Below, one piece after another: positions 1 through 12,600 of a stretch of 64,000 nucleotides of DNA (within the stretch, counting starts at the first letter, position 1; each line of letters begins with the position of its first letter). The stretch is from Evernia prunastri (taxonomy: Eukaryota; Ascomycota; Lecanoromycetes; Lecanorales; Parmeliaceae). The stretch spans positions 62,001 to 126,000 of the forward strand of contig NKYR01000009.1 of assembly GCA_003184365.1 (NCBI GenBank), written 5' to 3'. A program made the position numbers and the translations under genes. The notes below the pieces were generated by a model, which was given only the letters and a program-made list of their open reading frames with translations, did no database searches and was not told the origin of the DNA.

Positions 1-908
1 TTCATCGGCCACAAAGGAGCATGTTGGCAAGCGCGCCTCTCCTCCGACGCTACGCTCGCAGCCACTGCCTCCGCGGATTTCTCAGCGTATGATCTCTTTG
101 ATCATTCTCTCTGGGTTTCACAGAAGCTGATGCGCTCCCCTACAGTAAAGTGTGGGACACTCACACTGGCGAATGCCTGCACACTCTTCAACATGCCCAT
201 ATCGTCCGCGCCGTCGCCTTCCCCTCCCAGCCACGCCCGCAAATCCTGGCTACTGGCGGGTTCGAAAAGAAACTCATGATATACGACCTGTCGCAGTCGG
301 GCACTTCCCCCAACAGCAATTCTTCCTCCCCAACTAGCCCAACATTTGGTGTGAACGGCCACGCATCACAACCGCCAGGTTATGAAATTGGGCCTGGCGT
401 CCACAAGAGCACGATCAGATCGATAATTTGGGGCGCTGATCTCAATGTTCTGATCACCGCCTGCGAAGATAAGAACATCCGCTGGTTTGACGTCCGTACG
501 CGTTCGGCCATCGCCACACACGCCGTCGACGGGACGATCGGTTCTTGCGAGCTCAACCCCTCGAAGTCTACGCTCTCAGTCGCGGCAGGGCAATCTGCAT
601 ACTTCTTCTCTGGCACTTCTCCCGGTCAATTGCTCAAACGCGTTACATTTCCTAAAGAGGTGGCATCAGTTGCAGTCCACGAAGGAGAGCGTAAATTCGT
701 GACGGGTGCAAACCAAGATACCTGGGTGAAAGTGTGGGACTTGGATGGAGGCGGCCAAGGGGATCCTCTGGATGTATGGAAGGGACACCATGGACCAATC
801 TGGAGTCTGGGCTTCAGCCCAGATGGCAAGCTCTGCGCGAGTGGAAGCGAGGACGGCACGGTCAAGCTATGGAAATTCTGTGAAGGCGGTTACGGGCTCT
901 GGAAGTAG
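1..908 (+). CDS. STRAP-like WD40 repeat protein (5' end outside window)
   Basis: The 3' part of a WD40 gene. Exon 1..86 encodes FIGHKGACWQARL followed by the end of a repeat. An intron at 87..145 (GTATGA...CTACAG) joins in phase to exon 146..908, restoring FSAKVWD. Further repeats follow, with KVWDLDGGG and the last blade SPDGKLCASGSEDGTVKLW. The protein ends in YGLWK, the C-terminus characteristic of the serine-threonine kinase receptor-associated protein (STRAP/UNRIP) family. Family members are WD40 scaffolds; the animal protein binds the SMN complex and TGF-beta receptors, and the fungal role is less defined. A Ser/Asn/Pro-rich loop (about residues 80-105 of the visible part) interrupts one blade, as in other fungal copies. 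The N-terminus and first blade lie before base 1, so the start is not visible. Confidence 0.85.
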
Positions 909-1402
909 AGGACATCAGGGATCCGGGTATACGTTACAGTGGGGTTCCCACCACGGGGGACAGAATTCGAGCTACAGACGACGGACACACGAGAGCATTT
1001 TCCGGCATCACAAAACGGAGTTTTGGGGGACAGGCGGATACCATTGCATCAAGAAGAACTTCACGATCGGGGTGGCCATCTGAATTCTTGTATCTTACTT
1101 ACTGGCTTTGATGATACCCCTTTATGTATCGCATAGATGCAATATGAGAGAGAGAGAGAGATGTACACAGAACTCCGAGCGATCTGAAGTGAGGTAAACA
1201 ATTTCAAGGGTAATCTTTGCCGGACAAGGTTTCGCAGGCACGTTTACAGGACGATTCACCTATTGGGCTGGCCTCCGGAGGTGAGAAGACTCTTCGAATA
1301 CTCTCTGCTTTTTGGTCGCTCAAACTCAGGACCGAAACCATACAGCGCGCAACTGGCTCCGCTTGTCGCAGAAATCGCCAATCCCGTTCGTCCAGCGCCT
1401 TT
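909..1402. other. Spacer between convergent genes
   Basis: About 490 bp between the stop of the STRAP-like gene and the stop of the Yra1-like gene on the other strand. It holds a short GA dinucleotide run near 1147-1160. I see no coding segment in it; it is probably the two 3' UTRs. Confidence 0.5.
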
Positions 1403-2970
1403 TTAAATAATCATGTCAATATCATCATCCTCCACCACGGCCGGTACTGCGACCTCCTCTTGCTTCGCCCCATTCGCATCCCCGTTCGCGGCTCCGTTCT
1501 CTTCAGCTTTTGTGCCCCAATAATCTTCCATCTCCCGATCCAATTCCTCTTGCGTCTTTCTCGGCCGCCCGTTCACCATCCGTGATCCCCTCTCCCTCTC
1601 TTCGCCTCGACCCCTTCCGCCTCGACCATGGATCGGGCTTCTCGCCCGACCGATTGGACTCCTACGAGGGGGGCTTCTCGTCCTGCTTCTCCTCCGTCTG
1701 CTACCACCCGCTGGAGGGATGTATCGATCAACACCTTCGGGAGGCGGCTTCGATGTATCTGTCCTCCGTGGAGCGTCAGGGCTTCTGGATCTGCTCCTTC
1801 CCCCCGTATGTCTCCCAGCTCCAGGCATCTCTACTCTGTCAAATAGACTCCTGCCTGGCTTGATAGCCGTATCAAAAGGGTTACGTCCGGCCGAAGCCCT
1901 GCCGCGTATTAGATCGACGCTTGGAGCTGTAGGAAGAAGCGTAAGGCGAATCGGTTGGCCAGCAGCGTTTGCGCCGTCGAATTCTCGTATAGCGCGATTT
2001 GCCGAAGCGAAGGAGGCATACGTGACAAAGGCCGTGCCGGAAGAGCGGCCGGCGCGGTCGAATCGAAGAGACAGAGAAGTGACGGGGGCAATGCGGGTGA
2101 ATAGGTCCTGGTACGAAGATACTTTAGCCGAACCTCTTGGGAATGGAAGGTCAGAGCTACCTCGAGGTCGTCTTCTGTTAAGTCGTAGTGTAGGTTATCA
2201 ACGCGGAGTCTGGCACCGGCAGAGGAGCTACATTAAGAGGTCAGATTGACGAATTGCTTTTTAGGATGAAAGACTGAGAAATCTGACCTCTCGGGCTCAG
2301 GGGAGTATCGGTCGATTCGAGTATTGCGTGGTTGACGGTATGGTTGTCGGGCTGGAAGATGATCAACTGTTGTAATTTAGAGGCCTCGTCGTTCGAGACG
2401 CACTGGGGAGTTCCTCTTCGTCCTCTTTGAATCTGTCGTGCACCCAATCTCTACCTCCGGGTTAGGTGCCGAGTGCGCAAAAAGAAAACATGTAGCAGTA
2501 CACACGCATCGATATCTGTAGTGTCTGCTTTGTTGTTCCACTATTTCGCCACGGGAAAAGAGGACTAGGTCAGCCTTGTGTCATGTGTATTTAAGCACTG
2601 TTTCTCGAATATCGCATCCGTCCATAGCTGAAGTATCGCCAGGTGCGACTAAATTGCAGGCGAGGTGAGGAATGAGGTGGAAGAACCTGGAGGTGAGACA
2701 GTGTCAGTAGACTTCTTTATGTAAACCTCAACGTCATCATGGTAAGGCGTAGAAGGATATTGAAGAAGGCTGTGGTCAGAGATGTATACCTTTCTTGCAT
2801 CGTCGCGCGGCCAATTATTCTGGCGGCGACCTCGTCCTCCACGATTGCCCCTCCTCTATAGATCGTATAAGTCAGCTTCAGCTAGGCTAGTACGCGGATA
2901 TTCATCATCTTTGCTAATGTTTGTATACTACCTGTCGTTCCAAGATCACATCCTCCAAGGGCCGATCCAT
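1403..2970 (-). CDS. Yra1/ALYREF-type mRNA export adaptor
   Basis: An RRM protein of the REF/Aly family that couples mRNA to the Mex67/TAP export receptor. Exon 1 (2932..2970) encodes MDRPLEDVILERQ, the conserved N-terminal REF motif. Exon 2 (2790..2855) is Arg/Gly-rich (RGNRGGRGRR). A middle exon near 2400..2452 reads DWVHDRFKEDEEELP. Exon 2161..2227 gives LRVDNLHYDLTEDDLE (RNP2), and 1403..2107 gives RSSGTAFVTY (RNP1), then an RS/RG-rich tail and an acidic end. The 2108..2160 intron and exons 1-2 are secure. The junctions at about 2228..2399 and 2455..2789 are less certain, because the phase does not close cleanly at the latter and a further small exon is possible. Length is about 310 aa, normal for the fungal family. 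The long intron is discussed in the findings. Confidence 0.82.
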
Positions 2971-3502
2971 CCTTTCCAATGACAGGCAGTAAAGCGCGAC
3001 CTTCTTTTATCGTTTAAGTGATTGAATCAGAAGCAATACGTAGGTGTGAAATGTTACACCAGTGGACTATGTGTTGACTATTGATAATGCAGGAAACCCG
3101 TGGAGGATCGATGGATATGCCAAGCTTCGCTCGTCACGTGATATCTGGTATAAGTTTTCCTGGGTTCCATTGTGCAATTTTATGCGAGTCTTAAGGATGA
3201 TAGGGTATGTGCACTGCTTCTGACATTCTAATTTAATCTACAATGTCAAATCCCACTGATGGACTGTCCCTCTTCTATAGGTACTAAGCCCGCCATGCCC
3301 GTCTATCGCTAGTATCGTCTCACCGGAGGCGGAGTGGTAGTAGGCTGGAATCAAGTATCGAAAGCAGAGACTCGGCTTTCTCTGGAGAGTATCATGGACC
3401 AAAAAGCCTCTCATCCTCCATGCCAAGTTTGCTTATTGATGCAAGAATGGTGAACCACAGATGAACTTGTAAACAGCATGCAAATGAAGCCAGAGACAAC
3501 AA
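2971..3502. other. Promoter-side spacer of the Yra1-like gene
   Basis: About 530 bp between the Yra1-like start codon and the stop of the next minus-strand gene. No ORF in it looks real. It should contain the Yra1-like promoter and the 3' UTR of the upstream gene. Confidence 0.45.
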
Positions 3503-5566
3503 TCATGGGGGAGCCTTGCGGTCACTGCCGACAACGCCTCCGCTGCTCGAGGAAGAACGTAAGCTGTGCTTATGATTTTGACCTACCGGTTGCGGGATTT
3601 TTGACGGAGTTTGAGTAGGCAGCGCCGGCATCGGTACAGGGTCGTCATCGTAATCATCTAAAACATACTCTTCGCTTTGTGTCCCTTGATGCTGCACTGG
3701 TACCTGGTCCATTGGTTGCTGACCGTAGCGTGGCTTCTGCGCTGTTTGTTGCGCATGCGTTGCTGTATTCACGTTCTTCTTGTTGCCTTTCTTGCCTTTT
3801 CTACCCTTCATCTTTGCTTTTTCAAGCAGTCGTTGTTTTTCGGCCAAACGCTTACGCTCTAGTCTATCTTTAGCTTCGTATTGCCGGATCAAAGCTTTGG
3901 GTGGTTCGCGAAAGATGCTTTCATATTCGCAGAACTCGCAGATCCAGACGTCTTCTTCTTTCGGTGGGTTTTTGTAATTGTTCATCTCCTGACGTGCGCG
4001 GCGATTGCGAGCTGCGAGCGCATACTGCTTGTGAAGCGGACGGCGGGGCTTCTTCGCTTGTTGCGGAGCTTGTTGACTGATACCAGCTTGATGAGCCGCA
4101 GCCTGATTTGTATGGCTTGCCATATTAGGACTCGTTTGAGTTCCCTGAGTTGCAAAGCCTCTGCCGTTCTGTGATTGACGGGGTCCTACTGCATTATTTG
4201 TGGCTACCCTGGAGTATGGTCCGCTAAGCGAAGGGCTCAAGTCTATGTCTGGAGGCCAGACCATACTTTTAGTAGAATCGGATTCGCAAGTGAACGTGAA
4301 TTGGGTCTTTGCAGAGCTGGACTTCTTTGACGACTGCTGGTCGAGGAGACTTTTGTTTTCCTGGCCTCTGACTGGTGTTGTTGGGGAAGCAGCTGCCTCT
4401 GCAATAGCTGCCGATATGATACCTTGGTCAGTTACTTTCGCTGCTGCTGCCTCTGTTTACAGGTTAGAAAACGCAGCAGACGCATGGATGAAGACCTTTT
4501 GTACCTTTACCTCCAGTACTACTACCAGGTGTATAATCTCTGCGGTGGTGAAAAGAGCGACCAGCTTGCAAAGCGTTCGATCCGTTGACTGAAACACCTA
4601 GAGGACTTCGCCCGCTATGATAACGCGTGCCAGCTCTTCCATAGCGTCCTCTCCCAGCTCCAGATATTCCTGTTCCGGATGAGACAGCCGGCACGGCTGA
4701 ATTACCTGTGCCGTAATAGTGTCCGACGCCACTGTCCGATTCTGACTGAGCAATATCCATGTCTCGCGTTGACGAGATTCCCATTTGAGCCATGTCGGCA
4801 GAGAGCGAGGTCTGGTGACTTCCAAGAGACCCAGAGGTAGGTATCTTACGTTTCTTTTTGTTATTTGTATTTTCGAACGAGTCATATCCGTCGACCGAGT
4901 CGCCTGAGGAACCTGTTGACTGTGGTATGTGCGGCTTCATGTACTTGGCCGCATCGCTTCTCGAAACCGTATAACCGTTCTTCGAGACATTAATCATGGT
5001 TCCGGGCCTCGAGCGCTGTTCTTGATATCGTCTACCCACGCTATCCTCGTCGTCGCTGCCAGTCTCGGCCCCCTTGAATTGATAGCTATCAGTTTCACCG
5101 TCGCCATTTCTTCGATCTCGTACTACCCTAGCCTCCATCTCGGATGGATGCGCTCGGACAGGTGATCCATTTTCTTGATCGGTCGGGCCATTGTATGGAA
5201 ACTGAAAGAGAGGCTTCGACAACGTTGTCGCCGGCGGGTAGAGAATAGAGTCGGCAACCTCTGAGGACAATCGAGAACGTAGACGTCTCTTTGGCAAGGG
5301 CCGGATGGGCCGGTCTGGATAAACAGAGGAGGTGGTATCGGAGTAGTGTAATTCCAGTGGAGAAGGCGGAGAGTATGTAGCTCCTAGAAAGACAGGAAAC
5401 AACAAACGTGTCAGCGGCACACGGAAACGGTCAAGAGTGCAGATACGATGCATGAGATGCATATGATTCATGGGTTTGATAGCTTTACAGCGTCCAGAAG
5501 AAAGGGAGTTTGCTGTCCCTAGTTTTGCGAGGGAAGGCGTGGACTCGTACCTAACGTGGCTGCCAT
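3503..5566 (-). CDS. Conserved fungal protein of unknown function
   Basis: Three exons: 5551..5566, 4511..5383 and 3503..4452, with introns 5384..5550 and 4453..4510. The joined start is MAATLGATYSPPSPLELHY, so the first exon carries only five codons plus one base. The protein (about 612 aa) is mostly disordered. It has a basic block PIRPLPKRRLRSRLS, Ser/Gly-rich middle parts, and one ordered patch near the C-terminus, VWICEFCEYESIF, with a C-x2-C pair that could be half a metal site. A Lys/Arg helix follows (RLAEKQRLLEKAKMKGRK). I recognise this as a pattern found in uncharacterised Pezizomycotina proteins but know no function. The C-x2-C alone does not establish a zinc finger. Longer upstream reading in the same frame as exon 2 is intron sequence. 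Confidence 0.75.
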
Positions 5567-7327
5567 GAGGTCCACGATCTTCGTCCGCCAGTTTCAATTT
5601 GCAATTCCTTTGAGTATATAAGGCGGTCAACCGCAAGTGTATTTATTTGGTGTATGTATGGTTAAAGGCCAAAGGTATGGACACGGGGGCAATTCATGAA
5701 ATTGTCTAGAGGATGCATGTAAGCTCTCTGTGATAAGACAGGCAATTGGAATAATCGTTCAGGCTCCCCGAGTATGCATAGGCCAAGAAAAGTGTCAGGG
5801 TCGGTGGCCATGGTGGCTGACCAACGTAGTCTGACTCGAATATGAGAACTGTCTTACGAAAGCTGATTTTACAGTAACTTTGGTACTTTGGGTTGACAAG
5901 CTGGCCGCTCGGTTTCGCTAAGTCGAGGAGGGAGGAAGTGAGCTCCTTGAGCACTTGAGCAATTGGTAAGTTTGGCCGGTCGGGAAAGGTGTGTAAGTGT
6001 TGAAAGAGAGAAAGAGAGAGAGAGAGGGAGAAAGACGAAGGTAAAGTTGTATGTCGAAGAGAACAATACGAGTCTACGACTCCAAAGTCAAGAAGGAACA
6101 ATTACTTTCTAATCATATTGGATTGGTTTTCATGACACCATGCAGTCGATAGCCTTTTGGGAATATCGCAGTAACGCTTTCGGGCATGGTCTTGCAAGTT
6201 TGCCCGAAGAGCCGTGGGGTCAGACATCTAACTCGTACTCGTATCATCTAGATACTACCTGAAATGTTATGTGTCCTGTTCTTCAATCAATATCTCGAGT
6301 ATACATCTGTCTATCTGTAAGAAAAGCCAAAGAGATGGGCATCGTTGGCATTGGACCTTTCCCGAGTGATACCTGTACGAGTACCACGAAAACTAAGGTA
6401 GAGTAGAGCTGGGCCTGTCTGAACTGGCCCTTTCCGTCTCATGGATGGTTTTATCATTTTACTAGTCTCCTTCGAAACCCTCAAGTTTGAGAGCTTTGGT
6501 CTGTTCATCCTCACGCAAGACACCCTCAGGTCTCAGTGACCAGTCCTTGTTATGACTTGAGGAATCCCTTGCAGAAGCAGCTGCACTCGACAGTTCATGT
6601 CTAGAAATGGCGATTTGGCCGCTGAATTGTTGCTAATTAGGATAGTGGTAAGACTTTGAAGCTTTTCAGGCGAGTGGCTATAAGGTAAGGTCTTCTATCC
6701 CTCTGGTGCCTGAAGGAGATACTCCGTACTGTAAGTCGATACTTGATGGCGATGGAAATCTAAATTGAACGGAGATGTGCTGTAGGATTAGCTCGAGGAA
6801 TAGTCTTGATGCCAAAGTAAAGGACTTTGAATTGAATACAGTACTCAATGTCAGTGTGTGTGTGTGTGTGAGCCTCGAGGAGATGGGAGGATGGATAATG
6901 GTAGAATGGTTAGGAGTGGTAGAGGGAAACTATTTTAAGTCCGTACACTAAGGTAACTTAACTCCGTATCCCCAAAAAGGGTCTAGGACAAGTGCTCGTG
7001 AACCTTTCAGACGCGAACTTATTATCCCCCTCCCTTTGCGTCTCCGAATCTCTCCAAAATTCTACTCACTCCTAGCCATACTACCTCGCCCCAATGTGAT
7101 CGGTCATATCGGAAACCAATCCATCTCCCTAGGGTCAGCTGCTTCACCGCACCAACCAGCCTTCGCTCCTCCAATTCAATATCTCTCTGAGCAAGTCTTC
7201 CCTCAATCATACCGCCTCGCTTGAAATTGATTCAGTCTGCGTTCCGCTCACACAAGCACAAATCATCTCATTAGCTTCGAGCCACTTTTACCATGCTTGC
7301 TAGTCTTTAGCAAGCCAAAAGCTCCTC
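5567..7327. other. Divergent intergenic region, 1.76 kb
   Basis: Lies between two divergently transcribed genes. It holds a pyrimidine/purine-rich tract (about 6005-6030, GA-rich on the plus strand) and a GT dinucleotide run near 6853-6870. I see no convincing coding sequence or RNA gene. The promoters of both neighbours must be here. The last 300 bp before 7328 are pyrimidine-rich, as expected for a fungal 5' UTR. Confidence 0.45.
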
Positions 7328-9300
7328 ATGTCTCCTCGTCGCTCATCGCGGGCGCGCACCATACAGCCAATACCGTCTGCACCGCAACACACCAATTCTT
7401 CCTCATCCTCTATCTCCTCCGGTCGTGCAGATCGCAGTGCCCGCCCACAGAATAAGTTGCCTTCACCACGGAGCTCAGTGGCTGCTCGATCGCAGTCTTC
7501 CGAAGATCCTGAGGCGCCAGCGAGACCACAGTCGCGGAGGACGAGGAGTAGCCCGGATGTCCCCAAAACCGAAATTCCGCCTGTAATTGACGATGAGAAC
7601 GACGACGATGTCGAGGAAGAGGTAACAAGATGCATCTGCGGAAACCAAGAGTACCCAGGATTGCCCGATCGTGATCCCGCCAAAACTGTCTCGAAGGACG
7701 ATTCAGACCCTGCGTCTTTCGCTGAAGATGCTACGGGATGGTTTATACAATGTGATATATGCAAAGTCTGGCAACATGGGGGCTGCGTTGGGATCATGGA
7801 CGAAGCTACGAGCCCCGAGGAATACTTCTGTGAGCAGTGTCGCAAGGACATGCATAAGATTACCACTACTGCCAACGGGTGAGTATACACTTGGTTGCTC
7901 GTGGGTCCTGCTGACAGTTCAACTTTAGACGGAAATACTCTCACTATCTCCCTATGCGGGACTCAAAATCACCACAGTCCTCTTCAGCTCCTGCAGCGAA
8001 AGAAAATTCGAAAAAATCCAGAGATGGTAGAAAATCACTGGCTAACGCAGATAATACATCAAAGGGGCGCCGCTCGACAATGAATAGCCGTGACGCAGCA
8101 TACGAAGAAGAGCAACTCCGACGAGCAATTGAGGAGAGCACAAGGGAAGGTGGAGCCCCAGGCACAACTACAGGCAGGCGGAAGTGTAAGCGGAGTCGAA
8201 GCGAAAGTGGAGAGTGAGTCCAGCACCGTTTTTCTGGAGGTTTATATGCAGCGCAATGAACATGCTACACAAGCTAACTGGAACAACTGGATCAGACGTA
8301 ACGACAACGCGAAGCACCAACGGACTATTTCGGGTTCTGCTTCCTCGGCCTCTCAAAGCAAAAGTCGTCGCCGTGATGCGGGCTCGGAAAATGAAGTCGA
8401 GAAGCCAGAGAAAGCCAAAAACATTAGAGGTGCAGCAGCTCGAAATCACCGCAACAAAGAAGTTCGAGATCGCGAAGCTCAGCGAGAAAAGGAACGCGTA
8501 GATGCACTCGGTGGCCGCAAAGGCCGTGCAGAACGACGCCGGGGCGATGGTACTGTGTCCTGAAAGCTCACCTAACCATCTTACCCTGCTAATGCTTTTC
8601 TCACATAGAGTCCGACCCTTCGCCTCAGCCGCTCTCGCGGACGGTCTCTGCCAGGGGTGCCAACACCACCAACGCCCTTTTCGCTGCACCCGCACCTCCA
8701 GATCATCCGCCGCCAAAGGCTGTACAGAAAAAGACCGGACGTCCACCGGCGAAGCGAGGTCGTGTTGGAAGGAATCAATACACTAAAGACCGCGACCTCC
8801 CTGCCGAGATCCCTATCACCACCATTTCGCCTGCGCGAAGTAACAACTCCCACGACGCGGAGAACGGAACACCACATGTTAACGGCAACAACACGAGCAA
8901 CGGATTTGCCGATAGCAACGGGTTTGGCAAACCCTCGAAGCCGCGCCACATGAACTTCAACCGTACCAGTATGAACGACATGAAACGCCGCGTTGCCGGC
9001 ATTCTCGAGTTCATCTCCCACACGCAAGTGGAGATGGCAGGGGCTCGGCCGCGCTCAACGACGAAATCGTCGACCAGCACAAACACCCCGCCGGAAAGCA
9101 ACGGCAACAGGAGCGGCGTGCCTGGTAGCAGCTCGAAAACCGATACGGATAACGGGAAGATGGTCGACGCAGCCTTGGCGGATTTGGACGGCGTCAACGA
9201 GCAGGCTTTCGCGGCGTTGAGCAGTGCGGCCATGATGGAAGTTTTAACGAGGAGGCTGATGAAATGGCAAGCGGAGTATGGTAAATGGGGGGAGAAGTGA
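7328..9300 (+). CDS. PHD-finger protein, Cti6-like (Rpd3L complex)
   Basis: Four exons: 7328..7878, 7929..8213, 8296..8549 and 8609..9300. All junctions are in phase with GT-AG ends. The PHD finger lies at about residues 100-175. It shows CIC, then GWFIQCDICKVWQHGGC, then YFCEQCRKD, completing the C4HC3 zinc pattern, with the aromatic residue (W before the QHGGC part) expected of histone H3K4me3 readers. A basic middle region follows and a GRPPAKRGR segment resembling an AT-hook. The C-terminal helix region contains MNDMKRRVAGILEFI, conserved in fungal homologues. Yeast Cti6 is a subunit of the Rpd3L histone deacetylase and contacts Cyc8-Tup1. The same role here is inferred from architecture. 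Total length is about 593 aa. Confidence 0.8.
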
Positions 9301-9647
9301 TGATATATGTAGGCAAATGTATGGATCATGAAAATGCGGACTTTCCCCCCAGAATTGGGAAAGGGGGAAACAAACCACTCACTCCTGGCGACGAGATGGT
9401 TACTTTGGCATGGGAATGTTAAAGGAGATACTCAGATACACTTGTGCATCCTGCTCAAGGTTTAGCAAATCACTTTGCCACAGGACGCCCAAGCTTGAGA
9501 ATAGCCCACAGCCATTGTATTCATTCGATCAAGGGTATTTCTGATATATATGGACAGACAATAATGCTAATGCAACAGGCCCGCTCTCAACGCCTTTGCA
9601 AATGCCTCGAACTGCAATCGCTCAAGACGGACCAATGCCCCAATATT
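9301..9647. other. Spacer between convergent genes
   Basis: About 350 bp between the stop codons of the PHD-finger gene and the myosin gene. No coding content is seen. Confidence 0.5.
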
Positions 9648-12600
9648 TCACAGAAAACCTTTGCTGTCACTCAACATCCTTCTAATACCGTCCCCACTCT
9701 CACTGCCCCTAGCCGCATGATTACCTCTCATACTCCCGCCCCACTCGCTACCATTACCTTTTCCACCGGTCGCCCGTTCCATTCTCAGCCCTTTCCATCC
9801 TTCCAGTTCTCTCTCAAGCCTGAGCCCCTTTTCCCTCTCCTCCCTCAGGTCCCTCTCGGCTCTTCTAGCGCTCAATTGGCTCTTTGCCTCTTCGGCTTGT
9901 AACTCGTCGACTGTTTGTAGCAGACGCTCTATTTTGTCACGACCTTTGGCGACATCATCCGTTAATTGGTTGGCGATTTTGTCCCGGCGGCCAAGCTGTG
10001 ACTGGAGATCACGTACCGTTCGGTCGACATTGCGGACGGAACGAAGGGAGGCCGCGTGTGTGTCTGCTTGGGCTTCGAGCTGATGCTCCAGCTATTGGGA
10101 AGGCGGTTTGTTAGCCGACTCTGAAGGGGCTTTGGACAGTTTTATCCTCTTACCTCATGCACTCTGCCATTCAAAAAACGCACGTCCTGGCTAGCGCTTG
10201 AGTACCCTTTGGTCTCCAAATCCACTACCCGACCTTGCAAGTCTTTGATCATTTTTTCCAGGCCTGCCTTCTCCTTGTGCAGAGTGACATTCGTCTCCCT
10301 TTCGGAGACAACATCCTTCTGCATCTCGGTCGTCAAAGCTTCTGCTCTGCGCATTTTGCCAATAGCAGCGGCTGCCACATCCTCTTGCTGGGCAAGCTGA
10401 GACTTCAGATCAAGTAGCTCACGGTCCATACCTGCAGCATTGCGCATCGACGGGCTTTCGCCACGAGCAAGGTCTTCAAGACGGTCGCCTGCTTCGGATA
10501 AATGGGCTTCAAGACCGCGTTTTTCCTTTTGAAGCATGTCCCTTTCCGCGGTGACGTCGTCCATCGAGGTACGCAGGTTACGGACCTGCGACAGAAGAGA
10601 GACGATCTTTCCTTGAGCATCGTTATGAGCATTCACCGCTTCTTCTCTTGACGACGATAAGTCTTGCAGAGTCATTTCGAGCCTCGATTTCTCTTTCGCC
10701 CATGATGAACTGTTCAGGACTTCATCATCCCACTTCGATCTCAACTCTTCCAATTCGTCCCGTATGCGTGTGTTCTCGGACCGGACATGTATGACATTCT
10801 CACGTTCAATCTCTAGCTCATTGGTCAGAGTTGAAAACTCGTTCTGATACTTTCTCCTAGTCTGCTCCATAGAAGCCTCCTTATCTTCAACATCCATTGC
10901 CCGTTGGCTACGATAATCTTCAAGTTCATGCTGAAGTCTCTTCTTCGCCTGAAGAGCGGCATCAAGATCTGCAGCAAGGTCTTCAACCTTTTCCTCGTAA
11001 TGTTGATTCTGTCGCTGCAAGTCCTCGACAAGAGAATCCATCTGCTTGCGCTCAGCCATAATTGATGCGTAGGTATCCTCGCTTTCTTTTGCCTGTGCTT
11101 TGGCGGATTGTTCTGCACGGGAAGCTCTGAGCACGGCAATCTCTGCTTGCTCGAGTTTACTGAAGTATTCGTCAGCTCGTCGCTTGTAGAGGCTCAGACT
11201 CGATGCAAGATCTCCGGCTTTTGAAGCTTCCGCATCAAGTCTGATCTGAAGATCCGAGAATTCTTGTAATAGTTGATTTCGGGATGCCACTTCGTGCTCG
11301 TTGGCAGCAGATACTTCCCGAAGTTCGGATCTTGCATCCCGAACTTCTACTTCCAGAGATGCGCGGGCTTGTTTGACGTAGTCAAAATGTGACTTGGCTT
11401 CAGCCAAGTCCGCAACAGTGTTATTGTAGACCTGAACCAAGGACTTTCGAGAGCTCTCTTGGGAGTTAATGAGATTATAAAGCTCCTCATGTGACTGTGC
11501 CTGTACGTCTCGTAAAGACAGCTCTCCAGAGTGTACCGTCCTCTCTAGCGCAGACACCTTCTTTGCGGAATCGTCCAGTCGGTCGTGAAGTCGGCCATTT
11601 TCCCTTTCGAGCTTCTGTACACGCCTGATTGATGGGCTATCATCCTGCCACGAATCTCTTTGTGGCGATAAACGTCCAACCTGGCTTTGCAAGTGGCGGT
11701 TTTGCATTTCCGTCATCTGAAGCTGATTTTGCACCATCTCTAGCTCAGCCGCAAGATCCATTCGTTTGTTGTAGGCGACTGTATCAACTGTGCGATCAGA
11801 GCGGCCGGAATCATTCGTATTGTTGCTCATGTGACGACGATCAGGAGTAGATGTATTGGAGCATGGCTTTAGTTCAGAGACCTTGCGCAAGTGCTTTGGT
11901 GATTTCCTGGCGGGGAGAGTGTTCTGATCAAGCTCCTCGAGAAGCTGACGCTTCGACGATGAATACTGAGCATCTAGCTCTGACACTTCGCTGTCGTGTC
12001 GCCTCCGAAGCTCACATATTTGATTCTCAGCGCGCCCCAGTTTCTCCTCTGTCACCCGTAGAGCCTGCTTAGAGGTCTCCAGCTGCGCAGCTAAATCTGT
12101 GTAGCCACGCAGGCGTGGAGCTATAGCTTCCCAAGAAGGAGTCGTGTCCCGCGTTTCCGGATCGAAGACCTTGTGCAGAAGGGTAAGCTGCCGCCGAGAC
12201 TCTTGGACTTCTCCGTTCGCGCCATCGAGCATGCTTTGTAGCTTTCTAGTGTTTGTCTGGGCTTGGATTTTGAGCTGCCTTTCGGACTCCAGGTTCCGGT
12301 TGGCCTCAGCTAGTTGAATGCTGACGCTGGAAGAGGTCTTCTCAGCACTACGCGTTGCCTTGTGCTCCCGCTCAAGCTCGTGATTGAGATCTTCCAGACT
12401 TAGAGCGAGCTTCTCTTTCTGTTTCTCTAAGGATGTAATTGATAATTGGGCTTCGTTACATTGCCGTGACAGTCTCCTATTCTCGCCGTCCAACTTCGCT
12501 TTCTCCGCTTGCAATTGGCCCATTCTAGACCTGTGGGAGTCGCTAGCTCTAGAATTTGATCTTGCGATGTCAAGATTCTTCTGCTGAACTTTGTTCAACA

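Noticed and set aside
4598..5636. Extended N-terminus of the uncharacterised protein through 5384..5636
   Set aside because: A GT-AG intron (5384..5550) joins a short first exon to give MAATLGATYSPPSPL, and the upstream reading is intron and leader.
9444..9902. Plus-strand 152-codon ORF over the myosin 3' end
   Set aside because: Antisense of the last myosin exon, which continues the coiled coil in frame.
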